Shown here piece after piece: positions 12,592 through 24,899 of a DNA stretch of 64,000 bases. Position numbers and translations under genes: made by a program. The notes under the pieces are model-generated. The model saw only the letters and a program-made list of their open reading frames with translations, had not been told where the DNA came from and did no database searches. The stretch is from Amphirosellinia nigrospora. Its lineage: Eukaryota > Ascomycota > Sordariomycetes > Xylariales > Xylariaceae. Location: positions 372,001 through 436,000 of the forward strand of contig SCHM01000004.1 of NCBI GenBank assembly GCA_004123355.1. The letters run 5' to 3'. Within the stretch, counting starts at the first letter, position 1; every line of letters starts with the position of its first letter.

Positions 12592-14814
12592 GCTTGTGTT
12601 GAGTCGATTGACGTCGGTGATGCTCGAGCGATGATGCACCGCCGGCTTCTTTTCGGGCATCAATTATCTTCGTCCCCATGACATATCTCCCGTCCCACGA
12701 CCGTAGCCCTAGATGTAAGATGTGATCCGTGCCGCACGCTTGCTTCTCTCCTCCGGTCAAGGAATATCTTACACTACCTACCTAGGTACTTGGTTGTTGG
12801 GAACGGAAGGACCAATGCGTCGCATGACTTGGTATATTATTCTACTATACAGTATACTAATATCGGCGTCAATGCCTGTTGCTATTAGTCGTACGTTGGT
12901 CAGCATAGCCCTTCAAACGTGGGTTCTCCGCCATTTTTTCGGTGGCTGGGATTCTTGTCAGCCACCGTCGCACCCAGCTCGGTATTCCCCGCGAGCAACC
13001 TTCGGAATCGGTCTGGACAATGTCGGTTTGTTCGAAGAGCCGTTGTAACCTGACGGGAATCCTTCAGTATATGTACCACGTGTTGGGACGTTTTGAAGCC
13101 TTAGCTACAGGCTTTTTCTTCGTGTTAGTGTCGCGATAGTCTCTTTCCAAGGGATCTGCACAATTGTCATACATTGAACCCCACTATCCATCGCGATCTT
13201 AACAAGTATCTAACTCTCTTACGATATTATGCGTCCACAACACACAAGCTACGAGACTACAATGATTGTGCTGGTCTCAGCTTGCGTCGTGCGGGGTGGT
13301 TTACTGCAATACTCATGACTCAAACGTCTTCAAGTCAACAATTGAACTAAAGTCTCTCTAAGCGCGCGATTTGTTTGAAGCAAATCAGCATTGAAGTGAC
13401 CACATTCACTTTACGCCACACCCCTCCCTACCCATAACCTGACATGTATAAGTAGTGTAAATTAGGATGTTGAATGACTTCTAAACTGGGATGCTGAACC
13501 CGACAAATGTCTCACATTAAGGACCTTTGAGTGCCCCATCCCTGGATTGCAGCACAGGGTACGCTTAACGCTTCAAGTTCTCCGAGGTGCACCTGTGAGG
13601 TTTGAATTCGTTGAATTAGCAAACAACTTAACACGAATCGATCCTAGGCCAACGTGAATGCGTTCACGGCGAAAGGAAACATTTCAAAGGGATGTTTGAC
13701 ATATTGTCACGCTCCCCAGCCCCTAGCCCGACCGCTACATGCGGCGATACACAATACGGCCGATTGTTCAATCTAGTCTACGAGCCTGCTACCCATTAGC
13801 TTGATGCTCGGGTATTATCACCTGCTTTATGGAATATTCACCTTGAACCTCGGTCATTGTCCTGGACAACTACTACCTACTTACTGTTCTCGCTCGAGGT
13901 AATGAAAAAAATCATGAGGCCGCCCCGCAAATTTAGCCAGCCTGATGTAACTTACCTATTCAGTCCCGTACCTAAATATATATATGGATACAATACAGGT
14001 ACCTACGGTACGAAGGGAGGCAGCAGCAAGGGGTCAATAAATGAATGTTTCACCTATGCTTCTCAAAGTTAAACCCTTGCATGAACTAGCAAGGAACGTT
14101 TGTAACAACATGACGCGGCATTCGAGAACCACCCCGTTGGAAATCCGACTGCTGTTGATAGGCAGGCACATATTTCCTCGGTTATCATCCGAATTTATTA
14201 GAGTTGTTGTATCGGACCACGCAGGAACCAATGTATAAATAAGCATACCACCAGATAGAGTACGCGTGACAGGCTAAAATAACATAGAAAGCCTAAAAAA
14301 AACAGACACGAGGAGGGACTGACTGTGGATACGCCAAAGTCGTCCTTGAATGCGTGTAAGCGTTGTCAGAGAAAGCAGAACCCAAGAAAGAATACCCGGC
14401 TTTTCTATAGGCTGTGACATTTTGAAAGGAATAAGGGAAACTCTTGAACGGTTCTATACGCAGCGTAAGACAAAATAAATTCAAAAACAGTAATATTTTT
14501 ATCCCATGTCTTCCCTACAGCCCAGCTGCAAATGAGGTCATTCTAAGTGGCAGTTAGGCGGGGTGAAAGATAAGGCACCTAAGCTAGAGGGCTTTGCTGC
14601 TCACACTTGGAGGGGCACCCTACCTGCAGTATGTTAGCTCTAGCACCACGTGACTAAGGCCAACCTCCAGGGCCCACTTCTCCCAATGCCCGACCTGTAC
14701 GGATGCCATTGAATGAAGGACCATCTCGAAGTAATATGGCAAAGATCTGATTACGGCACCGATATCCTCGACGCAAGCCCCTAACCTATCTGATATTCCG
14801 ATATCAATGACATC

Positions 14815-15921
14815 ATGTTGTTCTTCAGGTGAGCTTTCTATCTAAACCTCTTGTCCTTTCTTTCTCTGCCTTGTCGTGCCACATTCTGTTTCCTGTGTTG
14901 GACCTTACGACGATGTCCATGGCCTGCATACCGAGGGGCACGAATACGGACCCGGGCACCACTTTCATCCTCTGGGTATTGGGTCAACGCCCAGTCGTGC
15001 GCGTTGGGCGGTCCGGGCAAAAGTTATTATAACCACGAATTTGGAATCTCTGCCTAGCGTATAGGGAGGGGTACGGCGTTTCCAGCACACAAGGTCACAT
15101 GATATCGTGGCCGGGCTATTTCGATTTGGACGTCGAATCCCAAACAAACAGCGATCATGATACTTGCGTCCCGTACGGGATGATACGGCTACGAGGCACA
15201 CGCATCTCCGTTACGCGAGGAGACCAGGGATGCGAGAACGCACAGGCTCGAGATGGCCGGCACAATTCCATTCCTACACCCGCCTGGGGGATTCACCTTC
15301 TCTTCCAAAAAAAAAAAAAAAAAAAGGATATCTTTCTGACCACAAGCACCTCCAACCCACCAAAAACCTTAAACCAAAAGGAGAAAGGGAAGAAGAAAAA
15401 AGGGCTAACCCAACCCCAACCCCAGCTTCTTCAAAACGCTCATCGACCACGAGGTAACGGTGGAGCTCAAGAACGACATCCAGATCCGCGGCACGCTCAA
15501 GAGCGTCGACCAATACCTCAACATCAAGCTCGACGATATCCAAGTCGTCGAGGAGCTCAAGTACCCGCATCTTGTACGCTTCCCCTTCCCTTGCCCTCCC
15601 CCCTTGACCATCTATCCCCGCCATGTCGCATCATGTCATGTCGTGCTGGGGTAGATCGTACGCTGCCCCCTGATCCCCCAGAGCTCTGTCAAAAACGTAT
15701 TCATTCGCGGCTCCGTGGTGCGCTACGTGCACCTGCCCGCCGCGGCCGTGGACGTCCCGCTGCTCGAGGACGCGACGAGAAGAGGTCGGTTTTCCCCAGT
15801 TCATCTGAGTACCCCCAAACATCCGGGAGCCAGATCTCATCTTTTTTTTTCCTTTTCTTTTTAACTCTCTAACGCTGTCGCAGAAGCTGCGAATCAAGCC
15901 GGAAAGGGAAGTGAAGCGTGA
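14815..15921 (+). CDS. LSM2: U6 snRNA-associated Sm-like protein LSm2
   Basis: Four exons joined by reading splice sites: 14815-14828, 15426-15573, 15682-15784 and 15884-15921, giving an intact 100-residue protein. It starts MLFFSFFKTLIDHEVTVELK, continues through Sm motif 1 (KNDIQIRGTLKSVDQYLNIKL), then SSVKNVFIRGSVVRYVHL (Sm motif 2), and ends RREAANQAGKGSEA. The length matches the family (about 95-100 residues). LSm2 is one subunit of the LSm1-7 ring (cytoplasmic mRNA decay) and the LSm2-8 ring (nuclear, binds the U6 snRNA 3' end). The first exon is only 14 nt, and the AG|C junction recreates the Ser codon. The first intron (597 nt, with an A18-type run) is far longer than other introns here; the rest are about 100 nt. 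The gene converges on PSO2, about 340 bp away. Confidence 0.95.
15307..15326. repeat. poly-A run in LSM2 intron 1
   Basis: An A run of about 18-19 bases inside the long first intron of LSM2, upstream of the acceptor at 15425. Confidence 0.85.
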
Positions 15922-16260
15922 CGCCAATGGTCTGAATCACGTAGTAGCCGGCAGGCGCGGGAAATACAGGTACGCATATGGGGGACGGGGGGAAGAGGCC
16001 AACGAGGAGCGAGAACCAAAGATACCGATAGCGTTTGCCAGCTTTGATGAGAACGCGCCCAGCAGACGACGAAGGCGGTGGAAGAGGAATGGCGCTGTTC
16101 ACAACACTAATAAATAGTTGATGAACTCGCGGGAAACCATGGGTTCTAGTGGACAGATGCATCCTCGCTATCAGTACAAGTTATTCGAGGGTAGAACCTG
16201 AATATAGATCCTGCGGTACCCCAACCACTAGATTCTCCCACTTCGTCGATTCAAGTAATG

Positions 16261-19087
16261 TTACATGAGACGATGCGCCAACCACGCAAATGCAAATGTA
16301 ACCCGTGCAAGACATATAAACCCTCTCTTGGAGTATGTATCACCATATATAGTAGTAATAGACAGGCCTACCAATAAACACCGCCCCCCTTTCCATCCTT
16401 CCCATCCCAGCCCAGATTTCCCGCTTCCCCTATCATCCTTGCCCTCTCTCATCTCGTCCTCAAGAACCCTCACAAGCCCACCCTTCCTCCTCTCGCCCAA
16501 CCAGCGGTCCGTCCACATCTTCATGCGCTTCCGCCCACCTCGCTGCCGACGTTAACAGTCGGAACGACCTTCTCGATGCGCAGCGTCATGAGGAGAGCGC
16601 GAGCTCGCGGAAGCTGGAGTGTTCCGAGTACGGCACGCCGAAGCACATGGCCTCGCGGGTGCTCCGCGCTGGGCGACGAAGTCGCCGACCCCGAAGCGCG
16701 TCCTCCACGCCTCGCCGTGCAAGATCGAGGTCGTGGGGATGGTGCCCGGGGACGCGCTCGCATTCTTGGCGGCGGTGCCGGGGGACCGGAAGTTCCACCC
16801 CGAGGGCCGGAACCCGACGATGCGCGTGAAGTGCGGCTTGTGCGCGTCGAGGTAATCCTGCAGCGTCTCGGCGCGTATCTCCATCAGCATCTGCATGTGC
16901 ACCTGCGCCTCGCGCGGGTCCGACGTCATCAGCGCCGCCAGCTCCGGGTCGCCGAGCTGTGAGCAGATCTTGATCTTGGAGGCCGAGGCGAAGATCTTGG
17001 TGTTGAGGGCCTGCGCGATCGCTTTGCAGATGCGCTCTTTGCCTATTGAGTAGGTGCCGCAGATGACGAGAAGTCTGTTCTTTGGGTCGCATTTTGCTTT
17101 GGTATCGGACTCTTCTGTTTTGACAACGGTTGCTTTTGTGTCATTGTCTCCTTTGGGGAAGAATGAGCTGACTGTGGTACTGCCTTTCTCCCGCTTGACC
17201 CTGTCAAACGATTCATTTGCTATACTTGGATCTCCCGCTAACGACTTGCAGAAATCCGCACAAGCTTTGATGACATCGTTTTGCGAGGGAAGGAGTATCG
17301 AGGGTTGAGATATGTCGTGTCTAAGTAGCAGACGTCGATTTTTTGCTGCTTGACTTTCCCTGATATTGTGTCTACGATATCTGGTTTTAATAAAGGATGA
17401 GCAACCTGCGCTGGGCAAGCACGGAAATCGCCACAATGTAATATTCGTTGAGCTCTTGGTTTTGGCCCCCTTCCGATCCTTTTCTCAAATAAAAAAGGGA
17501 GCTGCCGGGACGTGGTTCGCTGGCAACATGGTGACTGTGACACCCTCAGTACCCGGTACTTCCACCGTCTCCTCAAATTCAAGCTCCTTCACATACTTCG
17601 AAGCGTTTTCAACTGACTCTTGATAAGGCTGCCAGTTACTTTGCTACAATATATAGGACCATGGGACCAGTTCGCCGTCAGACCTATATAGTGGTCGCTA
17701 TGGAAGTGACTGAGAAAATACTATATCACTTATAGTTAGTTGTCACTCGTCATGTACTATATGTAAATATGTAGAAGTTATTGAACCTTCTCAAGCATCA
17801 TCCTGGCTCGGCAGGCGCCTGGCTACGTGGAGAGGCCAATTGCTAAAGAAATGGAAAGCGAGAGCTACTTACGGCGTTACACCCTTTGACAGCACATACC
17901 GGAAGGCATCGACACAAATGAAGAAACCCGCATAATCTTGTAAAATGGGCACGTCCTCTGATATGCAGGCTTGCCCCTAGAGGCATGTTCCGCCCGCAGC
18001 CGAAGCCCAGGCGGAGTCTTCAGCATGGCCAGACATCAACTTGCTAAAAGCCGAAGTCGAATTGGATGTGCCACCTACAAGGCTTATGGATTGGCCTGGC
18101 CCGGCCGGGGACGGCAGCTTTCGCAAAAACGTTTGCTCATTTCGGGGGCGTCCACGGTAGCCGGCGGGGTTGGTGGAGGTGGCGCCGACGCGGGTAGGGG
18201 TTTCCATCAAGACATGCATTGACGTGAACGGTTGCCTGATCTGGGTGATTCCGTCCAAAGTCGTGCTGCAAATGGGACAGGCTTGCGCCATAGCATCTCC
18301 CGACTCCTCGGCTTCGAGCCTCGCCTGCTCCTCCATGAAGCGTCGTTCACGAAACTCGTCTCCTTCAGCGTAGAACTCGTCGTGATCATCGCCGTTAAAG
18401 AGACCCTCCATATCTTCGAGATCATGGAACTGGTCATCGAAGGCTTCTGCTTTTGGGATATCCGGCTCGTCGAGGGGATCGGGACAGCTTTCGTCGACAG
18501 GTAGACTCGGCGCTAGCGGTACAGCGGGCTCGGGTGTCTACGGGGATTTGGGGCCGTTTGTCGAAACAGCACTCGCGCGTTGTGGCAAGGATCGATCAGC
18601 TGCATCGTCATCCTCGCTCTCTGAATCGGCTAGAAAGGGACCCTCCTCGCCTTATCTTCGCTGGCCTGCGCGGGCGGGTTCTACTGGCAATTTCTCTGTA
18701 TAGTCCCCTCTTGCTCTACTCGTTCACGCCCCTTCGCCTCCGCGGCACGTCCCGACTCCCACTAGCATCGTGGCTTAATTTCCGTCGTTTCGAAGGGTTC
18801 TGGGCATCTTCTTGTGGCGTCCTCTGGGCACGTTCCTCGACGCCGTAGATGTCTTCTTCGTCGATCGCAAAGGTGGCAAGTCGGGCTCGGCGGCAGTGGA
18901 CGGTTCCGGTAGGAAAAGCTGTTTCTTCGACCTCGACCTTTTTAAAGAAATTCAATATGTTCCCATTCGGTTTCGCAGCGTTCTTCTTCCCGTTGGGCGT
19001 TGTGCCGTTGCCGTTCGGTGCTGCGGGTTGAAAGCTGAGTTTGGATTGCTTTGGTTGTCTTCGAGGGGTGACGGATTTGGTCGGCAT
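16261..19087 (-). CDS. PSO2: DNA interstrand crosslink repair nuclease Pso2/Snm1
   Basis: A 5'-exonuclease of the metallo-beta-lactamase/beta-CASP class that processes interstrand crosslinks in the nucleus. The N-terminus (start at 19087, [10 protein letters not shown]) has a basic tract and NGNILNFF at residues 41-48. A UBZ4-type finger follows near 18190-18300: [13 protein letters not shown], then [10 protein letters not shown] in a neighbouring frame. The lactamase core begins with TCPFYKIM near 17940. After a probable short intron comes [15 protein letters not shown] near 17725, whose HFHSDH motif is the metal site. Then follow [29 protein letters not shown] and [17 protein letters not shown]. 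The DRMBL region (about 17100-16530) has [15 protein letters not shown] and [12 protein letters not shown], then [14 protein letters not shown]. At least five one-base frame breaks interrupt the reading, yet all catalytic motifs are intact. I favour assembly indels over real loss. The exact C-terminus (16261 or a little upstream) is uncertain. Confidence 0.88.
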
Positions 19088-19819
19088 ATCGTGATTGGCC
19101 TCGTAATAGGATTATCATTTCACAGAAAATTGTCTACATTTACTCGATCGTTGGGTTATTCTGAATTTCTTCGCTTGTTTGTTTGTTTCTTTGCAGATGT
19201 AACGAGGAATCGATTCAATGTCCAGCATTAGGGCGATTTGCCCCTCGACCTTCTTAGTGACGTTGAGTGCGCTAGGACATAATTTTAGAGCAACGCGACC
19301 GAGATACGCTAAGACGCCTTTGTTACGCGCTATCACTTGACTTGGGGTGCCAAGACCGCTATAACTTTGTGCTTGAGTTAGGTACCTCTCGGCGCACTTT
19401 CTCATTATAATAATCTATACCACTACCTAACCTACTATTCTGGAGCTGAAACAATATTATCAGTGTTGCAACATATAGCCCTTCTAGCAACGACTAAGGC
19501 AGGGCCAGCTTTAAATTTGTATAGAGCGCGTTAGGTTTCGAGAACTACTAATGTCCCACGATTATTGTAAAAAAATACGCAGGTGATATACTAGGTACAC
19601 AACACCAAGAATACCACATAAATGATAGCTCGGTCCGTTAGTGACACTTATATGGAGATTGAAGCTCAGAACACAGGTTCACCCGGGACGAGCTGTTATG
19701 TCGATGAAAAAATGATGGTAAATATATCTACGACACAAAAGTCGTTCATAGAATAATATTATCCATGACTCTCTGACTATATAGTGTAAAAAAAATAATA
19801 AACGCAAATGCTAAATCAT

Positions 19820-22024
19820 TCAATGGCCCGTCTTCTCATTAATGCCCATGTCCGTGCCAGCACTTCCGGGTGATTCGGATCCCGACTTCAGCTTCTCATC
19901 TTTCAACGAGTTGGAGGCATTTGGGGCGTTTCCGCTGAAGTAATTGCGGATATCATCCGTGATCTCCTCGTCCTCCTCTTGCTGCTGGAACTCTGCCGAC
20001 TCGGTATCGCTGGCGCTTCTCCTCTCTTCCACTCGGCACGGATCGCGGATCTTGGATTTCATATCCAGCTCGGGTGATAGCTCTTACCAGCACCCATCCA
20101 CCGCTCCCATAGGGACAGATGTTGAGGGTGAATCGCAATTCCGTGGTACTCCTCAGGTCGACCCTCCAGAATGTACTGCCATCGACGCTCTTGTTCCTTC
20201 AGGTCAAGACCAGTGGTGTCCGGTAGCCAGATGAGGGTAACGAGCATGCCGGCAAGACCGAACCAAGCACGACAAGGAATTTTGTCTTGTTGTCAATATA
20301 GTTGTAGAGCACCGAGGCTAAGAGAGCGCCCAACTTGCCAATCATAGCCGAGAAACCGTGTGCGCTGGCGCGCACTTGGGTCGGATAGACTTCGCCAGCC
20401 ACGAGGAAGGTAACCGAGTTTGGTCCGAACTGGTTAAAGAAGGACGATAGGAAGTAAAGGGCCTGGAAGCTGTGGATTCCTGCTGGCTCGTGTAGTAGTC
20501 GTACTTGAAAGCAGGGATGACGAAAGCAAGGAAGCAGACCAAGAAACCGATTTGCTGCATGTTCTTCCTTCCATACATCTTATTGTCGATCATTAGTGCC
20601 GCAGCGTAATAACCAGCCAATGAAACGACGACGTTGATCAAGTTCCAGTTCCAGGTCGTAAGTAAGGATTTGGGATTATCAGAAATGACACTGATGAATT
20701 GACCTAGATTAATGTTAGTGGAAGGCCTCATTAGGCAGCTTCAGACATTCGTCAACTTACTCTGGAACAGCTTGTTTCCGTAGAAAAAAACATCATTGAA
20801 AAACCAGCCAGCAGCGGTGGCGAATAGTCGGCCTCCAAAGTTGCTGAAAGTAACCTTGAGTGATTTAATATCGTACCCGGTAACATTGGCCTTTTTCTTT
20901 GCCTTATCCAAGTGTTTTGAAGCAGATTTCATCTTGTAGGTACGGTAGTAGACAAGCCACAAAGTGCCAATCGCAGGGATTGCGAATGAAATTCGGAATG
21001 TATACTGGGCGGCGAACTCGGTGTATGGCGGCTCGCCACCAGTTCTTCGGTTGAAGATCACTAGAGAATCGTCAAGACAATCTGGTTGAAGAACTGGCCC
21101 CAGCCTTGCATCAGAAAAGCCAATGTGACTTTTCGACCTCGGTGAAGTCGGTCCTCCCGAGTTGACAGTCTCCCGGCAGATACGGCGTTCTCCATGGATG
21201 ATGTTGCTGTAATGGGATACTCGCCACCGACACCGATGCCTGAATAATGTGAGCCGAGTAATTTAGTGGGATGAGGTAAAGCAATAATAAGACATACCGT
21301 AAAAGAACAGAGAGAAAGCGTATAGAATGACCCAGCCTTGTAGTGTAACACCCCAGGAACCAGTGAGTAACAACAATCCAATAAACATGATCAGGGCATC
21401 CTGAATAAGTCCCCATCTTCGTCCAATCCAATCACCGATGATCTAGGTAGGAATACATTAGCTTGACTCGAGAATAAGGATGGTAGGGTGGAAGACATAC
21501 ACCAACGCCTGTCTGACCAAACATGATACCGATGATCTCAAGATAAGTCACTGACGCCACCCAATTCTTGTTGCAAATTTTATGGGAGCCCCAGCAAGAA
21601 TTCCATACATCGGCGAATAGTGGTTGAAGGTTGCCTATCGAAAACAAGACATAGCCTTCCAGTAGCAAACCCGCACCGGGAAGGACGGAATTTCGGAAAT
21701 ACCAGGAGAGGGGGCTTAGAGGATCTTTTTTCAACATGGACCAGATCGTGCTGAGCTCCCTCTTCGACTCCTGTGAATCGACCTTATTCACAAAAGAGAA
21801 ACGCTGAGCCAAGGGCAAGTCGGCCCAGTAGACACCTTCGGGCGTATACAAGTCATCGGGCTGGAGTAGGTGTGCGAAAATCTGCCTCTCATAGTCGGTG
21901 GCATAATTGGTGGAATCCCGGCGCGGGTAGTGCGCATGTTCACGGCCAGTCTCGGGCCCATGGGGAACAGGAAGTTCCCGATTGGGGGGTCGTGTTCATG
22001 ATGGGTACGGAGAAAGTTGGCCAT
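19820..22024 (-). CDS. MFS transporter of the phosphate/glycerophosphodiester (PHO84/GIT1) type
   Basis: Four exons (22024-21501, 21442-21298, 21239-20761, 20703-19820) separated by introns of 57-58 nt with clean GT-AG ends. It starts MANFLRTHHEHDPP in a good context (CATC before ATG). Hydrophobic segments follow in order: LEIIGIMFGQTGVG/IIGDWIGRRWG (the MFS loop 2-3 motif spans the first splice), LIMFIGLLLLTGSWGV, ILYAFSLFFYG, then the family signature GIGVGGEYPITATSSMEN at the second splice. Later come RISFAIPAIGTLWLVYY, NVVVSLAGYYAAALM, FLVCFLAFVIPAF, FLVAGEVYPTQVRASAHGFS and MLVTLIWLPDTTGLDL. The cytoplasmic tail is acidic (EEDEEITDDIRNYF). The plasma-membrane proton symport family that takes up phosphate or glycerophospho-compounds fits best; the substrate is not decided. 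One-base breaks occur near 21955, 21061, 20475, 20255 and 20080. Confidence 0.85.
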
Positions 22025-24899
22025 GATGGAAAGAAACCAATCTGATGTAAACTTCCGTTGGGAGCAAAACAGGGCGGCGGCTCGCCAATGGTCGGTGGTG
22101 ACTTATAGACACCTGCTTCCCGAGGGAAGAACGAGGAAGGATGTACGTGTGTATGCGTGTGTGTTTGATATATCCAGGGAAAGGGGCTGAGGACGGGAGG
22201 ATACGGGATTATGGATTTGGGAGTAGGAAATGAAACCCGTGCGGCAGAATGTAGGACGAGGGTAGAGAAGGTTAACCTTTTAAAAGATGGACGATACCTG
22301 CTAGTGTCCACTATTATGGTTTACATACTCGTACAGTAGTGTAGTACCAGGAGAACCGGAATCCTCTTACTTACATACCTAGCATCATCAGTGGACAACC
22401 TAGGTAGGCACTGTCCCTCCCCATGCACATGGTAAACCCTGTACGCCCGAGTGGCCGCAGGTGGTTTTTTTTGTCGCGACTTCCGGTAGGTAGCGTCACT
22501 GGACAGACCGGGATTCCCATATCACTGCTAGCACGGAGCTGTGCTGCACGATGTTGATGGATCAGTGGGGGTTCAGTTTCTACAACTCCGCAAGTCCATA
22601 AAATGGGGGGCCACCTTCGATGGATCGACTACTGTAGAGTATGGATGTACTTGTATAGATGAAAGCTACCGATTCTATGCGTTCGAGTCTCGATAATAGG
22701 CGCATCACCACATGAACATGGTTGCCATTACGCCCAATATATGAGGCCGATTGCAGGGGTTCCAATCGTCATGTTACATGGCAACCACCGTCGTGTGTGT
22801 GTCGTGCTGATGCTTTTTCCGAGTGAAACTCGGTGGGAGTTCAGCTAGCAATGACGGTATACACGACAAATGGCCGCGGCATCACCTTCGCTTTGCTGAA
22901 GATCGCCGGGCAATTTTTCAGTCCGGAGCGTAGTATGTGCGCTAGAAGGACCAAGGACTCGCATGCCGTTTCTGGTGTTGGTGGTGTTGTGGTGTTGTGC
23001 AGGGTCCAAGTCAAATGGTTTGGCTGGGACTAGTTAGCCAATCAGGGCTCAGGAAACGAGCACGTTTTGACTTTGGCTGTGTTGATTTGCCGGGAACTAG
23101 ACGGTTGGCGCAAGATCGTTTTTGCAGGGGACAGGGATAGGGCGATCACAGAATTTCTCAAAGTGGCAACGACAAGGGACGAAACGGAGGCTCTGATAGG
23201 TCTCGGCCCATCATGGCCAGGGCCCATACTGCTTAAGCTCTAGATCCCTGCGCGCCGTCTCCGCTCGGCTGGGGAGAGGCGGGGAGGTAACTTGCAAGCC
23301 AACTTTCACTGTTCACTCAGACCCACGGGGCGGTAAGTTTGTCGATGCAGCCGTCCAGCTCTGGCTTGATCTTTGCTTGGTATGCAGCAAAAGCGCGAGC
23401 CGAGAAGGCGCCAGAGCATGCCCAGAGTCTGCCCAGAGCTCGGCGAACCTTTAATCGATGGTTGTTTTCTGCATACAGCAAGTGGTCGCGTGAGCCGAGT
23501 TGACCATTCGAGGACTACCTTATTCGGCATTTTGACGCTTTGCCGCGCTTCGCCGGTCACGGTGCATGCTTTCTTTGTTGAGTTGTTCTACTCAGGCCAT
23601 TCTGGATATCAGATATTAGCTAGAGGTACCTACGAACTAGCACAGTAACAATAAGGACTAATTAAACGAAAACACTATGAACAAAAATCCCATACGAGGG
23701 AGGTCAAAAGTACCCAGACTAGTGCTAAATTCCAATGAGACGGCTGGTTTACTCCCCTCTTAGACGGAATTATCTACCTGCCTCATATAAACATCTACAG
23801 CCTGATAGTACAATATGTGATGATAAGTACAGCATGCTTGCATGAGTCTTGCGTTTATAATACTAAGTATATTCGGCAACGCACGTATTGCTACAGTGCT
23901 GGATTATTAAGCATGGCAAATCCAGCAGAGCAACCCCGGAGAGCAGATGACGGATTTTCATACCTAGGCATTAATATTAAGCAAAATTACGATGCGGGAA
24001 TAACACTGACTCTGGTAGTCGCATTCGCCCACGTGCGCTCATGCGTGAAGCTGGCGGGCGGATCTTTGAACCACGCAACCCTGGTCTAGTCATCCATCCA
24101 TTTCGGTCCCTATACACACCAACTCATTCGAACAAACCCTACCAGACATAGTCACACTGTTAAAGAACCATGACAGATATCTGATAAATATTTTCCAAGC
24201 TTACTAGTAGTTTGGTCCTTATGAGTAGATTTATTATATACACCAGTACCTAAGCAGTGGCTTGAAGCCCGGACACACCCGATACTCCAAAGAACACGGC
24301 TGGCCGAGTCTATTGGCCTCGGTATTCACATCGGTCTCCAAAAAATGATCTCCTCGGAGGAGGCCGTGAATATCGAGATATACAAGCTAAAAAAAGAACT
24401 TCAGCTAGGCTTTTCAGAAGCATCGAGCTAACCGACTGATGCATTTATCCTACTATGACTTCTCTGCTTGTCTCAATTTGTCGTTGGGTAGGCACATGAC
24501 AGCACTACCCAGGTCTGTTCTGGTGAATAGCAGAGAATACCTGGATGCACGGGCATGGGAACGCAATGAGCAAAACAGTCTGCCTAATTGCCTATGTATC
24601 GACTTGGCGAACGGTGGTTACTATAGCATATTCTCCTGACACCTGGGCGGTGCTGCACAGCTGCTGACAGCTGGGTCTCTACCTATAAAGCGGTTAAATT
24701 GTATCACGTGACTACGCTCCTCACAGCGCCGCGCTCGGACGCGTCGGAGATCCCACCCTTGATCTTACCACGCCCGCCTGTCACCATTAATTGTTAATGC
24801 TGTGGCACCCAATTCCTACAATTCCATTCCCACTATTATCAAAGCGCATTCTGCGGGAAAACTGTTGGTCGCTGCATCTCGTAGCGCATAGGTATTAGA
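22025..24899. other. about 2.9 kb intergenic between transporter and APN1
   Basis: Divergent promoters of the transporter (left) and APN1 (right). It contains a CCTAGGTAGG word at 22398-22409. Open frames such as 23306-23648 overlap on both strands and show no domain. No RNA gene was seen. Confidence 0.55.

Larger units (their letters stand above)
8917..14814. other. about 5.9 kb gene-free region, includes hapB leader/promoter
   Basis: No conserved protein recognised. The part next to hapB (about 8917-10300) probably holds its promoter and leader, with short out-of-frame ORFs. The rest contains simple repeats and several copies of the ACCTAGGTAGGT-type word (11204-11217, 12775-12789). I see no RNA gene. 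Confidence 0.55.

Noticed and set aside
16576-16962. Plus-strand frame opposite PSO2
   Set aside because: Arg/Gly-rich shadow of the DRMBL region on the minus strand.
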